Shown here piece by piece: positions 37,116 through 46,794 of a stretch of 64,000 nucleotides of DNA. The translations under genes were made by a program, and so were the position numbers. The stretch lies in NCBI RefSeq assembly GCF_004354085.1, contig NZ_SMSE01000004.1, positions 124,001-188,000 of the forward strand. Direction: 5' to 3'. The stretch's first letter is position 1. The number at the start of each line of letters is the position of its first letter. The notes under the pieces were generated by a model, which worked only from the letters and a program-made list of their open reading frames with translations, had not been told where the DNA came from and made no database searches. The DNA is from Seongchinamella unica. Its GTDB lineage: Bacteria > Pseudomonadota > Gammaproteobacteria > Pseudomonadales > Halieaceae.

Positions 37116-38056
37116 TGCAGGCAGCGGATATCGCAGCCCCGGCCAGGGGTGCCTACGCCTCCCTGGAAGACCTGATCGCCCTGCGGTTCCCGGCGCGGCA
37201 GCTACAGCTTGCGCGTCGCAATCGCGCACTGTCTGCCCTCACCGGCCCCAACAAGTCCAATTTTCGCGGCCGGGGTATCGACTTCGAGGAGGTCCGCAGT
37301 TACCAGGCGGGAGACGACATCCGCAGCATTGACTGGCGGGTCACCGCGCGCACCGGAAACGCTCACACCAAACTGTTTCGGGAGGAGCGGGAACGCCCGG
37401 TACTGCTGGTGGTAGACCAGCGGCCGGCGATGTTCTTCGGCTCCAGCAATTGCTTCAAGTCGGTACTCGCGGCGCACCTCGCCAGCCTGCTCTGCTGGAG
37501 CGCCCTGGACGGCGGCGACCGGGTTGGCGGACTGGTGTTTGACGGCCACCGCCATCGTGAGGTACGGCCACGCCGCTCTCGACGCACGGTACTTGGCCTG
37601 TTATCGGAGGTCTGTGCCTTTAACAGCGCCCTGCCGCTGGCAGCACCTGCGCCAACGGGCAGCTTTGCCGACATGCTGGCCAACCTGCGCCGGGTGGCAA
37701 AACCGGGCAGTAACATCTATCTGGTCAGCGACTTCAGCGGCGCCGACGATGACAATGCCCGCAAACATATGTTCCAGCTGGCCCAGCACACCCAGGTGAC
37801 CGCTATCGGATGCAGCGATCCACTGGAAAGCCAGTTGCCACAGGGCGGCCGCTACGCGGTTACCGATGGCGAAGCCCGCAGCGAACTGAATACCGCCGAC
37901 CGACGGTTGCGCCGCGAGTACCATGACGCCTTCAGCCAACGGCAACACCGGCTGCAACAGGATCTCGCCCGCCTCGGCGTTCCGCTGCTGCAGACGTCGA
38001 CGGCGGAGGCCCCCTTCTCCCTGCTGCAGACCTATTTCGGAGACAGCCGCCGGTGA
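37115..38056 (+). CDS. DUF58 protein of the Bat operon
   Basis: 313 residues. The DUF58 signature is seen as FRGRGIDFEEVRSYQAGDDIRSIDWRVTARTG near residues 48-80, followed by LFREERERPVLLVVDQRPAM. A von Willebrand-like arrangement follows. It starts within the moxR stop (overlap of one base) and overlaps the DUF4381 gene by four. The product is predicted soluble and functionally linked to MoxR. No independent activity is known. Confidence 0.88.
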   Translation: MQAADIAAPARGAYASLEDLIALRFPARQLQLARRNRALSALTGPNKSNFRGRGIDFEEVRSYQAGDDIRSIDWRVTARTGNAHTKLFREERERPVLLVVDQRPAMFFGSSNCFKSVLAAHLASLLCWSALDGGDRVGGLVFDGHRHREVRPRRSRRTVLGLLSEVCAFNSALPLAAPAPTGSFADMLANLRRVAKPGSNIYLVSDFSGADDDNARKHMFQLAQHTQVTAIGCSDPLESQLPQGGRYAVTDGEARSELNTADRRLRREYHDAFSQRQHRLQQDLARLGVPLLQTSTAEAPFSLLQTYFGDSRR

Positions 38057-38529
38057 ACCCTGCCGACCCGCTGGCACAACTCCACCCCCTGCGCGAACCG
38101 GCAGCTATAGGCTGGTGGCCACCGGCACCCGGCTGGTGGCTGCTGCTGGCGTTGGTCATCGTCGGCCTGGCCGCAGTGGCCTGGGGCGGGCTGCGCCGTT
38201 ACCGCCGCAATGCCTACCGTCGCCGGGGCCTGGCACAGCTGGCACAGATTCGCAGCCGCTGGCTGGCCGACAATAACCACCTGCGCTGCCTGTCCGAGGC
38301 CAACGCCCTGCTCAAGGCTGTCGCGCTGAGGGCTTACCCCGTCCGCGACGTGGCCGGCATCAGCGGTCGCGACTGGCAGGACTTTCTCGACCAGACAATG
38401 GCCGGAAACGCCGGGTTCGAACTGCGACTATTACAGGCCCAATACCTCGGCGAGGTCGATGGCCAGGGACTCGACGAGCATCTCCACCAGTGCGCTAGCT
38501 GGATCAAACGACACAGGGTGAGCGCATGA
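38053..38529 (+). CDS. DUF4381 membrane-anchored protein
   Basis: 158 residues with one N-terminal-half hydrophobic segment (WWLLLALVIVGLAAVAWGGL, about 33-52) and a basic cytoplasmic tail containing YRRNAYRRRGLAQLAQI. NPADPLAQLHPLREPAAIGWWPPAPGWW is the typical DUF4381 opening. It overlaps both neighbours (GTGA and ATGA), so it is translated within the operon. It is probably an inner-membrane partner for the MoxR/von Willebrand proteins. Confidence 0.82.
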   Translation: MNPADPLAQLHPLREPAAIGWWPPAPGWWLLLALVIVGLAAVAWGGLRRYRRNAYRRRGLAQLAQIRSRWLADNNHLRCLSEANALLKAVALRAYPVRDVAGISGRDWQDFLDQTMAGNAGFELRLLQAQYLGEVDGQGLDEHLHQCASWIKRHRVSA

Positions 38530-39566
38530 TCGAGTGGTTCTGGCCGTGGATGCTGCTGCTGGCACCGCTGCCCTGGCTGGTGCGGCGCCTGGCGCCGCCT
38601 GCCGAGGGACAGGAGCCGGCCCTGCGCGCCCCGTTTTTCGACCGCTGGCAACAGCTTAGCGAGCACCAGGGACGTACCGCCCGCAGCACTCGCCGCCTGC
38701 CGGAACTGGCCCTCTGGCTGCTGTGGTTGCTGCTACTGTTGGCTGCGGCGCGACCCATCTGGGTCGGCGAGGCGATTGAGCTGCCCAACAGTGGCCGCGA
38801 CCTGATGCTGGCAGTGGATATCTCCGGCTCCATGACCATCGAGGATATGGAACTGTCGGACCAGTTGGTCAGCCGTATCCGCGCGGTGAAGCAGGTCGGC
38901 AGCCAGTTCATCGAGCAGCGCGAGGGTGACCGCCTTGGCTTGATCCTGTTCGGCAGCAACGCCTACGTGCAGTCGCCGCTCAGCTTTGATACGGCCACCG
39001 TACAGCGCTTCCTGCGGGAAGCACAAATTGGTTTCGCCGGCCAGGACACGGCCATCGGTGACGCCATTGGGCTGGCGGTAAAACGGCTGAAGGAGCGACC
39101 TGCCGACAACCGGGTGCTGATCCTGCTCAGCGATGGCAAGGACACCGCCAGCTCGGTACAGCCCCTGGATGCCGCCAAGCTGGCGGCGGACCTGGGCATC
39201 CGCATTTACACCATCGGTATCGGCGCCGACCGGCTGACCATGCCGGGCCTGTTCGGCTCCAGCTTCGGTGCCCGCCAGGTCAACCCCTCGGCGGAGCTGG
39301 ATGAGGCAGGCTTGCAACAAATTGCACAGATGACCGGTGGCAAGTATTTCCGGGCCCGTAACCCCGCCGAGCTGGCCAATATTTACCTGCTGCTGGACCA
39401 GTTGGAACCCATCGAAGTGGACACCGCCAGCTACCGACCGCGCCAGGCCCTGGGTTACCTGCCGCTGCTACTGGCGCTGGCGATCAGCTTCGCCCTGGCG
39501 ATGCGCCAGGTCTGGCTGGCCCGGCCCGCAGGAAGCCACCCGGCAATGGGGGAGGAAACCGGATGA
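38526..39566 (+). CDS. batA: BatA-type von Willebrand factor A membrane protein
   Basis: 346 residues. Two hydrophobic segments flank the N-terminus (about 5-20 and 60-75) and one lies at the C-terminus (about 310-330). The metal-ion-dependent adhesion site DISGS is at 98-102, with the T and D blocks following in the FGSNAYVQSPLSFD and ILLSDGKD regions. It is predicted to expose the vWA domain to the periplasm. Fourth gene in the operon, overlapping its neighbours. Confidence 0.9.
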   Translation: MIEWFWPWMLLLAPLPWLVRRLAPPAEGQEPALRAPFFDRWQQLSEHQGRTARSTRRLPELALWLLWLLLLLAAARPIWVGEAIELPNSGRDLMLAVDISGSMTIEDMELSDQLVSRIRAVKQVGSQFIEQREGDRLGLILFGSNAYVQSPLSFDTATVQRFLREAQIGFAGQDTAIGDAIGLAVKRLKERPADNRVLILLSDGKDTASSVQPLDAAKLAADLGIRIYTIGIGADRLTMPGLFGSSFGARQVNPSAELDEAGLQQIAQMTGGKYFRARNPAELANIYLLLDQLEPIEVDTASYRPRQALGYLPLLLALAISFALAMRQVWLARPAGSHPAMGEETG

Positions 39567-41353
39567 GTTTTCACCTGATGCGTCCCGAGTGGCTGTGGGC
39601 CATCGTGCCGGCGGTGTTCCTGGCTTTGCTGATCTGGCGTCTGCGACAGCGCAGCGGCAGCTGGAGTTCGGTTATCGATCCCCGGCTCCTGCCCTACCTG
39701 ATTGGCGATGGCGAGGGGAAACCGCAACGCAACCTGGCGCCAGGCCTGCTGCTGGCCTGGATAGTGGCCGCATTGGCGGCCGCGGGTCCCAGCTTCCAGA
39801 AGATTCCCCAGCCGGTGCACCAGAAACAGGACGCACTGGTACTGGTTATGGATCTGAGTTACTCGATGATGGCCGCCGACCTGGCGCCCTCGCGCACGGA
39901 CCGGGCCCGGCAGAAGCTGCTGGACCTGCTGGAGCGCAGGCGAGAGGGCCAAACCGGGCTGATCGCTTACGCCGGCGACGCCCACATTGTGACCCCGCTC
40001 ACTGACGACACCCCCACCATCGCCAACCTGCTGCCAGCGCTGGACCCCACCATGATGCCGGTCATGGGGTCGGAGCCGGCAGCCGCCCTGGCCCTGGGCA
40101 TCGAGTTGTTACACTCTGCCGGCATCCGCCAGGGGCGGCTGCTGTTGCTGACCGATGGCATTACCGCAGCGGACCGGAACGAGATCGCTGAGTTGCTGCG
40201 CGGCAGCGGCGTCAGTCTCGCGATAATGGGCATCGGCACCCCAACCGGCGCTCCCCTCCCCCTGCCCAGGGGTGGCTTCCTCAAGGACGATAGTGGTGCC
40301 ATCGTGCTTCCGGGCCTTGAGGAAGGCACACTGCTGGACCTGGCCGGGGATGTCGGTGGTCGCTATATGCCCATGCAGATCGATGACAGCGACCTCGACT
40401 ACCTGCTGGCAGAGGGTCTGCTCGACCTGCCGGAACAGACCCTGGTACTGGAGCGGGCGGCGGACACCTGGGAGGACCAGGGCTACCTGCTGGTGCTCCT
40501 GCTGCTGCCGGTGGTGCTGTCCCTGTTCCGCCGCGGCTGGTTCGTCTGCCTGTTGCCATTGCTGTTTGCGCCGCTGCCGCAACCAGCGCAGGCGGGGCTC
40601 TGGGACGACCTTTGGCTGACGCCGGACCAACAGGGGCAACGGGCATTGCAGGCACAAGACCACGAGGCTGCCGCGCACCTGTTCGACAACCCTGACTGGG
40701 CCGGCACCGCCGCCTACCGCGGGGGCGACTACGCGGAGGCGGCAAAAAAATTCAACGACGAAGGCAGTGCCGATGCCCTGTACAACCGCGGCAATGCCCT
40801 GGCCCGGGCCGGACAACTGGACGCGGCCATGGAGGCGTACCGCAAGTCGCTGCAGCTGCAGCCGGACAGGCAGGACGCGCGGGATAACCTGGCCCTGCTG
40901 GAGCAACTGCAACAGCAGCAGGAACAGCAGGAACAGCAGGAATCAAACCAGGATCAACAGCAACAGGGCGAGCAGCAACAACAGCCTCAGCAGGGCCAGC
41001 AACCGGAAAGTGAGCAACAGAACCAACAGCCCGGGGACTCAGCCTCGGAGCAACAACAGCAGCCGCCGGACCAGCAGCAACAGGGGGAAGACCAGCAGGA
41101 CGCGAACAGCAGCCAGCCGGAAAACGCCCGGGAACAGCAGGAACCAGAGGACGCGGACGGTCAGCAACAGGATCAACTGAACCAGGCCATCGCCGAGGCC
41201 CAGCAGGAGGACCTGGAGCGCGACCAGGCCATGGAGCAGTGGCTGAGACGGGTGCCCGATGACCCTTCAGGCCTGCTGCGGCAGAAATTCCGCTATGAAA
41301 GCCAGCAGCGACAGCAACAGGGAAACACGAAGGATGATGACACATACTGGTAG
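39563..41353 (+). CDS. Fused BatB-BatC: von Willebrand A and TPR protein with Gln-rich tail
   Basis: 596 residues combining what are often two genes. Residues about 10-290 carry a von Willebrand A domain with the MIDAS motif DLSYS (97-101); membrane segments lie near the N-terminus and at about 313-340. Residues about 360-450 hold a TPR unit (ADALYNRGNALARAGQLDAAMEAY). A Gln/Glu-rich, low-complexity stretch of about 95 residues follows, ending with QAIAEAQQEDLERDQAMEQWLRRV. Fusion of BatB and BatC is known in some proteobacteria. The Q-rich tract probably is disordered. It overlaps batD by 20 bp. Confidence 0.88.
   Translation: MSFHLMRPEWLWAIVPAVFLALLIWRLRQRSGSWSSVIDPRLLPYLIGDGEGKPQRNLAPGLLLAWIVAALAAAGPSFQKIPQPVHQKQDALVLVMDLSYSMMAADLAPSRTDRARQKLLDLLERRREGQTGLIAYAGDAHIVTPLTDDTPTIANLLPALDPTMMPVMGSEPAAALALGIELLHSAGIRQGRLLLLTDGITAADRNEIAELLRGSGVSLAIMGIGTPTGAPLPLPRGGFLKDDSGAIVLPGLEEGTLLDLAGDVGGRYMPMQIDDSDLDYLLAEGLLDLPEQTLVLERAADTWEDQGYLLVLLLLPVVLSLFRRGWFVCLLPLLFAPLPQPAQAGLWDDLWLTPDQQGQRALQAQDHEAAAHLFDNPDWAGTAAYRGGDYAEAAKKFNDEGSADALYNRGNALARAGQLDAAMEAYRKSLQLQPDRQDARDNLALLEQLQQQQEQQEQQESNQDQQQQGEQQQQPQQGQQPESEQQNQQPGDSASEQQQQPPDQQQQGEDQQDANSSQPENAREQQEPEDADGQQQDQLNQAIAEAQQEDLERDQAMEQWLRRVPDDPSGLLRQKFRYESQQRQQQGNTKDDDTYW
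40904..41190 (+). repeat. Gln-codon-rich low-complexity tract inside batB/C
   Basis: A dense run of CAG/CAA codons interspersed with GAG, GAC and CCG encodes the disordered Gln-rich tail. Irregular trinucleotide repetition of this kind can vary in length between strains. It is coding and in frame, so it is not a mobile element. Confidence 0.7.
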
Positions 41354-43004
41354 GCTGGCACCGTGGGCGCTGGTACTGCTGTTCACGCTCGCCAGCGGAC
41401 TGGCGCAAGCGGCTGTGGAAGCCAGCGTAGACCGCACCCGGATCGCCCTGGGGGACAGCCTGCAACTGGTGGTAAGCGCCACCGAAGACGACGAGGACCT
41501 GTCCAGCGTCAACCTCGATGCCTTGCTCCGGGACTGGGAAGTCCTGTCCCGGAGCACTCGCAGCAACACCACCATCGTCAATGGCAAACGCAGCCACCAG
41601 CGCCAGCTGCACATGGAAATTACACCGCGACGGATGGGCACTTTAACCATACCGGCGTTGCAGGTGGGAGCCCGCGCAACCCGGGAAGTGGTGATCGAGG
41701 TCGGTCAACCACCAAAGATCGACCCGGGTGCGGAAAATGTACTGTTCGAGGCCAGCGTGGACCGGGAGACGGTTTATGTGCAGGGCCAGCTGATACTCAC
41801 ACTGCGCCTGCAGCAGGCCGTTAACCTCGACGGACGCAGCATCAGCGACCTCGAATTGCCCGGCGCTTTCGTGGTGCCACTGGAGCAGAAGTCCTTTCAG
41901 CGCCAGGTCGATGGTCGGCCCTGGCTGGTGCACGAGGTGCGCTACGCCATTTTCCCGGAACAAAGCGGCTCGCTCACGATTCCCGCACAGAGTTTCTCCG
42001 CCCGCGAGAGTGTCCCTCGGCGCAGTGTCTTCGATACCAACCGGGGACGCCTCATTCGCCTGTACAGTGAGGCGCTGGAAATCGAGGTGCTGCCCAGGCC
42101 GGCAGAATTTACCGGTAATACCTGGCTACCGGCGCGCAATATCGTGCTCGAGGAGGAGTGGTCGGCTGATCCCGGGCCGTTGCGCGCCGGCGAGTCCGTC
42201 ACCCGCAGCATTCGACTGCGCGGCGAAGGCCTGCAGGGCGCTCAACTGCCACCGGTGTTGCTGCAGCCGGTCGACGGTATCAAGCATTACCCGGATCAAC
42301 CGAGCATTTCCGATACAGAAATTTCCAGCGGCCTGCTGGGCTCGCGAACCGACAGTGTTGCCATTGTGCCTACCCGGGCCGGCAGCATTGAACTGCCGGC
42401 CATAGAGGTTCCCTGGTGGGATACCGAGGCGCGGGTGATGCGCACGGCAAGCATACCGGCGCGCACGCTGCAGGTGGCTGCCGCGAATTCCGCGTCCACG
42501 TACTCGCCGGGCGACGTTGCGGCGCCGGCAAGCCAGCAGCCCACCGGGCCGGTACAGCCAGAATCGCCGCTACTGTGGCAACTGCTGGCCCTGGTGTGCG
42601 GCCTGGGCTGGCTGCTCACCGCCGGTCTATGGTGGCACAGCCGGCGCAACAGTGACGTTGGCGTAGAAGAGCCAATCGCGAGGATTTCGCCCAGGGCTGC
42701 CTACAAGTCGCTGATTGCAGCCTGCGCCGCTGACCAGGCGCAACAGGCACGCAGGCAGCTGATTCTCTGGGTCAGCGCACTGTGCAACGACCCCGGGGTC
42801 ACTACACTGGAGCAGGCCTCGGCGGTACTGGCAGACGAGGAACTGGCTACCGAACTCAGGGCACTGGAGACAGCCCTTTACGGACAGGATCACCCCGCCT
42901 GGCGCGGTGACCGGCTGAGAGCCGTCGTCGAGCGGCTACAGCGACAGCATACGGGCGGGCAGCGGCAGCGGGCAGAGGCGCTGACACTCTACCCCACTGC
43001 CTGA
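41334..43004 (+). CDS. batD: BatD-family protein
   Basis: 556 residues. Signal peptide (about 10-24: PWALVLLFTLASGLAQA), then a long beta-rich periplasmic region with BatD-type repeats (VEASVDRTRIALGDSLQLVVSATEDDED and FEASVDRETVYVQGQLILTLRLQQA) and a membrane segment near the C-terminus (LLWQLLALVCGLGWLLTAGLWW). It closes the aerotolerance operon and ends six bases from the convergent pepN gene. ATG 41334 or 41337 both fit; the first is used. Confidence 0.87.
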   Translation: MMTHTGRLAPWALVLLFTLASGLAQAAVEASVDRTRIALGDSLQLVVSATEDDEDLSSVNLDALLRDWEVLSRSTRSNTTIVNGKRSHQRQLHMEITPRRMGTLTIPALQVGARATREVVIEVGQPPKIDPGAENVLFEASVDRETVYVQGQLILTLRLQQAVNLDGRSISDLELPGAFVVPLEQKSFQRQVDGRPWLVHEVRYAIFPEQSGSLTIPAQSFSARESVPRRSVFDTNRGRLIRLYSEALEIEVLPRPAEFTGNTWLPARNIVLEEEWSADPGPLRAGESVTRSIRLRGEGLQGAQLPPVLLQPVDGIKHYPDQPSISDTEISSGLLGSRTDSVAIVPTRAGSIELPAIEVPWWDTEARVMRTASIPARTLQVAAANSASTYSPGDVAAPASQQPTGPVQPESPLLWQLLALVCGLGWLLTAGLWWHSRRNSDVGVEEPIARISPRAAYKSLIAACAADQAQQARRQLILWVSALCNDPGVTTLEQASAVLADEELATELRALETALYGQDHPAWRGDRLRAVVERLQRQHTGGQRQRAEALTLYPTA

Positions 43005-43009
43005 GGCGT

Positions 43010-45658
43010 TTACTGCAAAGATTTGGTCACCACCTCGTAGACGTCCGGCGACAGCTCCGGCAGTGCGGCCAGGCGCTGCAATTCACCGCGCATCATGTCC
43101 TGACGGCCGGCGTAGTAGCGCCACTTGGTCAGCGGTGCCAGCAACCGCGAGGCAATCTGCGGATTGATGCTGTTGAGCCGGGCTATGACATCCGCCAACA
43201 GGCGGTAGCCTTCGCCATCTGTACGGTGGAAATTCACCGGATTCTGGCCGGCAAAGCCACCGATCAGCGCGCGTACCTTGTTGGGGTTGCGCAGGTCGAA
43301 ATCGGGATGCTCCATCAGCCCGCGAACCCGGTCCAGGGCGCCCCCATCGGGCATGGCTGCCTGCAACTGCAGCCACTGGTTGACCACCAGGGTCTCGTGG
43401 CGCCAGTCCTGGTAGAAATCGGCCAGCGGCTGGGCCCAGTCGTTCGCCGCGCCGTAGAAGGCCAGGGCCCTGAGCCCTGCCAGTCGGTCGGTCATATTGC
43501 CAGCGCTGAGAAACTGTGCATGCGCCAGCCCCAGATGCGCGCCATTGGCACAGGCCAGGTAATCCAGGCAGCTGTTGCGCAGTGCGCGACGGGCGATTTG
43601 GTCCCCGCTGGGTTGGTATGCATCGACGCTGGACAGGGCCTGATAGCGGGCCAGCAGAACCTGCTCGGCAGCTTCTCCGATGGCCTGTTTGACGGCCGCT
43701 CGGGCCCGGTGAATCAGGTCGACATCGGCCGCACCCTCTCCCGCCTGCTCCGCCAGGTAGCTCTCGCCAGGCAGTGCCAGCATTTCGGCAACCATGGCCG
43801 GATCGAGTGACGTATCTTCCAGCAGCTGGACGAAAGCCCCACTCAGCAATGGGTCGATAACGACAGCGGCACCGCTGGACAGCTGTTGCTGGACCTCGGT
43901 GATTACCTGCAGTGCCAGCGCCTGAGCGCTGTCCCAGCGGACAAAACCGTCGTCATCGCGGCTCATCAACTGGCACAGGGCGCTGCGGTCGTAGTCGTAT
44001 TCCAGGCGAACCGGCGCCGAGAAACCGCGTAACAGCGAGGGCACCGGGCGCTCCCGTACGTCGTCGAACACGAACTGCTGGCGCTCCTGGTCGACAATCA
44101 GCACCTTGTGGGTATTGTCTTCGGTTTCATGATCCGTCTCCTGTCCCGCCAGTGTCAGTGGCAGGTTACCCGCATCGCCGAGCAGCCCCATGGCCAGGGG
44201 AATGACAAAGGGCTGTTTCTGCGCCTGCCCCGGTGTCGCCGGACAACGTTGCGACACGTCCAGCGTGTAGGTATTGCTTTCAGCGTCGTAGCTGTCTGTC
44301 ACCGACAGGATCGGCGTACCCGCCTGTGAATACCAGCGACGGAACTGGCCCAGGTCCATGCCGCTCGCGTCTTCCATTGCCCGCACGAAGTCCTCGCAGG
44401 TGACCGCCTGGCCGTCATGGCGGGAGAAATACAGGTCGGAACCGGCGCGAAAATTCTCTTCGCCCAGCAGGGTATGAATCATGCGCACAACCTCCGCACC
44501 CTTCTCGTAAATCGTGAGGGTGTAAAAGTTGTTGATCTCGATATAGGACTCCGGGCGAACGGGGTGCGCCATCGGGCCCGCATCCTCGGCAAACTGGGCC
44601 GTACGCAGCATACTGACGTCTTCAACCCGCTTGACTGTGCGCGAACCCATGTCGGAAGAGAACTCGGCGTCCCGGAAAACGGTGAAGCCCTCCTTCAGGC
44701 TGAGCTGGAACCAGTCCCTGCAGGTAACCCGGTTGCCGCTCCAGTTGTGAAAGTACTCGTGGGCGACAATGGCTTCAATCCGCTGGTAGCCAGCGTCAGT
44801 GGTAATGTCCGGGTGAGCGAGAACGCAGGAGCTGTTGAAGATATTGAGGCTCTTGTTCTCCATGGCCCCCATATTGAAGTCATCGACGGCCACGATGTTG
44901 AAAATGTCCAGGTCGTATTCCCGGCCGAATACCTCTTCATCCCAGCGCATGGAGCGTTTCAGTGCATCCATGGCGTAGTCGCACTTACCCATATCCTTGG
45001 GTTCCACGTAAATCCGCAGAGTCACATCGCGACCTCCGGCAGTGCGGAAACTGTCCTCGATGTGCTCCAGGTCACCGGCTACCAGGGCGAACAGGTAAGC
45101 GGGCTTGGGGAAGGGATCATGCCATTGCACCCAGTGGCGGGTGTTGTCCAGCGGTTTGGTTTCGAGCAGATTGCCGTTACTGAGCAGCACCGGGTAGCGT
45201 TTGGCGTCGGCTTCTATGCTCACCGTAAACACCGACATCACATCGGGACGGTCGAGATAGTAGGTAATCTTGCGGAAGCCCTCTGCCTCGCACTGGGTGC
45301 AGAACATACGGTGGGACTTGTAGAGCCCCTCCAGGGAGGTATTGTCCTGGGGCCTGATGCGGGTCTTGCATGACAACACACACTGCTCCGGGAGCTGGTG
45401 GATTAGCAGGCCGTCATCGGTCAGCTGGTAGGCTTCCTCGGCAAGCTCCTCGTTATCGACACTGACCTGCAGCAGTTCCAGTTCCTGCCCGTGCAGTTGC
45501 AGAGGCACATCCTCGGCAACCGCCCGCAGCAGGTGCAGCCGGGAGGTGACAATGGTGTCCTCCTCGCCCAGCTCGAAGTGCAGTTCGGTGCGGTTGATCA
45601 GGTAGGGAGGCGCCTGGTAGTCCTCCAGATAAATGGTGCCGGGGGTGGCGTCGCGCAT
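43010..45658 (-). CDS. pepN: Aminopeptidase N (M1 family)
   Basis: 882 residues. Zinc metallopeptidase that removes N-terminal amino acids. The exopeptidase motif GAMEN is at 264-268, the zinc motif HEYFHNW has H300 and H304 with the catalytic E301, and the third zinc ligand is E323 (LKEGF). The E. coli protein is similar in length (about 870). Followed by the DUF2797 gene in the same direction (start 9 bp after its stop). Confidence 0.95.
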   Translation of the reverse strand: MRDATPGTIYLEDYQAPPYLINRTELHFELGEEDTIVTSRLHLLRAVAEDVPLQLHGQELELLQVSVDNEELAEEAYQLTDDGLLIHQLPEQCVLSCKTRIRPQDNTSLEGLYKSHRMFCTQCEAEGFRKITYYLDRPDVMSVFTVSIEADAKRYPVLLSNGNLLETKPLDNTRHWVQWHDPFPKPAYLFALVAGDLEHIEDSFRTAGGRDVTLRIYVEPKDMGKCDYAMDALKRSMRWDEEVFGREYDLDIFNIVAVDDFNMGAMENKSLNIFNSSCVLAHPDITTDAGYQRIEAIVAHEYFHNWSGNRVTCRDWFQLSLKEGFTVFRDAEFSSDMGSRTVKRVEDVSMLRTAQFAEDAGPMAHPVRPESYIEINNFYTLTIYEKGAEVVRMIHTLLGEENFRAGSDLYFSRHDGQAVTCEDFVRAMEDASGMDLGQFRRWYSQAGTPILSVTDSYDAESNTYTLDVSQRCPATPGQAQKQPFVIPLAMGLLGDAGNLPLTLAGQETDHETEDNTHKVLIVDQERQQFVFDDVRERPVPSLLRGFSAPVRLEYDYDRSALCQLMSRDDDGFVRWDSAQALALQVITEVQQQLSSGAAVVIDPLLSGAFVQLLEDTSLDPAMVAEMLALPGESYLAEQAGEGAADVDLIHRARAAVKQAIGEAAEQVLLARYQALSSVDAYQPSGDQIARRALRNSCLDYLACANGAHLGLAHAQFLSAGNMTDRLAGLRALAFYGAANDWAQPLADFYQDWRHETLVVNQWLQLQAAMPDGGALDRVRGLMEHPDFDLRNPNKVRALIGGFAGQNPVNFHRTDGEGYRLLADVIARLNSINPQIASRLLAPLTKWRYYAGRQDMMRGELQRLAALPELSPDVYEVVTKSLQ

Positions 45659-45666
45659 GATGGGCC

Positions 45667-46503
45667 TCAGTTAAGTTCGGAGACGGCAAGGTGGTAGCCG
45701 CCGTACTTTCGCAGGTTGATAACACCGGTGTCGAAGATCAGGTACTGGCCCTTGATCCCCAGCAACGTGCCTTCAACCTGTGGTGTCTTGTCCAGATTGA
45801 ATGATTTTACTTTCACCGGATATTCCAGCACCGGGAAGCGGATACGGGTTTCTCCCGCATCTTCCAGTTCTGTGACCGATTGCAGGCCAAACTGTTCCCT
45901 GACCTGCTGCAGCCCGTTGGCGCACTCGGCCATCAGTCGCTTTCGTTCCTGCTCGAGATCCATGTCGTCGGCATCACCCTTGAGCATGGTCTGCCAGCTG
46001 GTCTTGTCCGCCACGTGGTCCTTGAACAGCGTCTCGACGACGCCGGAGTGATGACGGGTATCTACCCGGAATATGGGCTGCGCCTGCGTGGCGCCCTGAT
46101 CCATCCAGCGGGTGGGAACCTGGCTGTGACGGGTGATTCCCACTTTCAGCCCGGAGGTGTTGGCGAGGTAAACGATATGATCGATCATACAGTGGGTCTC
46201 GCCCCACTCAGGCTCGCGACAGGTGCCGGCGGCGTAATGGCACTTCTCCGGGGACACGATGCAACTGTCGCACCGGGCCAGGCGCCGGAAACAGGGATAG
46301 CAATATCCCTGGTTGAAGCTCTTCCTGGTCATCCGGTCGCAGGCTACACAGTTGATTACGCCCTTGTAATCCAGCGCCAGGGTCCGACCCAGCAGCGCAT
46401 TCATGGGTAACTCGACGTCCCCCAGGGGCAGCGCATAGCCCACCTGCTCGGCCAACTCGGTTTTCATTTTGCGGACGGCGCCCGCCGCCAGAAGGTCAGC
46501 CAC
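45667..46503 (-). CDS. DUF2797 protein with Cys-rich and GIY-YIG-like segments
   Basis: 278 residues. A Cys-rich N-terminal module (CVACDRMTRKSFNQGYCYPCFRRLARCDSC, then CHYAAGTC and CMIDH) looks like zinc-binding. The block HIVYLANTSGLKVGITRH with a following Arg (PTRWMDQGA) resembles a GIY-YIG-type core, though I cannot confirm it. GTG 46503 with AGGAG upstream is the start. It lies between the YeaC-like gene and pepN in a leftward unit. Function unknown. Confidence 0.8.
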   Translation of the reverse strand: MADLLAAGAVRKMKTELAEQVGYALPLGDVELPMNALLGRTLALDYKGVINCVACDRMTRKSFNQGYCYPCFRRLARCDSCIVSPEKCHYAAGTCREPEWGETHCMIDHIVYLANTSGLKVGITRHSQVPTRWMDQGATQAQPIFRVDTRHHSGVVETLFKDHVADKTSWQTMLKGDADDMDLEQERKRLMAECANGLQQVREQFGLQSVTELEDAGETRIRFPVLEYPVKVKSFNLDKTPQVEGTLLGIKGQYLIFDTGVINLRKYGGYHLAVSELN

Positions 46504-46512
46504 AAATGACTC

Positions 46513-46764
46513 CTATTTCCAGTTCAGAGGTGTTTCAGCGGGATCGTCGCAGCTGTCTCCAGCCTTGTGCCCCTTGTCGATGTAGCCCACCCGCTCGGTT
46601 TCAGGCAGATGGCGCTCGCCCCAGGCAATCACCGCCTGCATGGCGTGCTGGCGCTGTTCCGGAGTGAGTTTCTGGCCATTCTGCCACTTGCCCAGTTCCA
46701 CAGCGCGCCGGAGATTCTGATAGATCTCAGGCGTCATGGACTCGATCAGCTGTTGGTAATCCAT
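46513..46764 (-). CDS. YeaC-family protein (DUF1315)
   Basis: 83 residues. MDYQQLIESMTPEIYQNLRRAVELGKWQNGQKLTPEQRQ is the typical DUF1315/YeaC opening. ATG 46764 is chosen over a GTG four codons earlier because family members begin close to this point. It is the first gene of the leftward unit with DUF2797 and pepN; TATAAT lies 30 bp upstream. Function unknown. Confidence 0.85.
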   Translation of the reverse strand: MDYQQLIESMTPEIYQNLRRAVELGKWQNGQKLTPEQRQHAMQAVIAWGERHLPETERVGYIDKGHKAGDSCDDPAETPLNWK

Positions 46765-46794
46765 CGGGTTTTCCACGGCGGCGAAAAACCGGCC

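Noticed and set aside
40904-41190. CAG/CAA-rich run as a satellite repeat
   Set aside because: It is in-frame coding sequence for a Gln-rich tail, with mixed codons, not a tandem DNA array.
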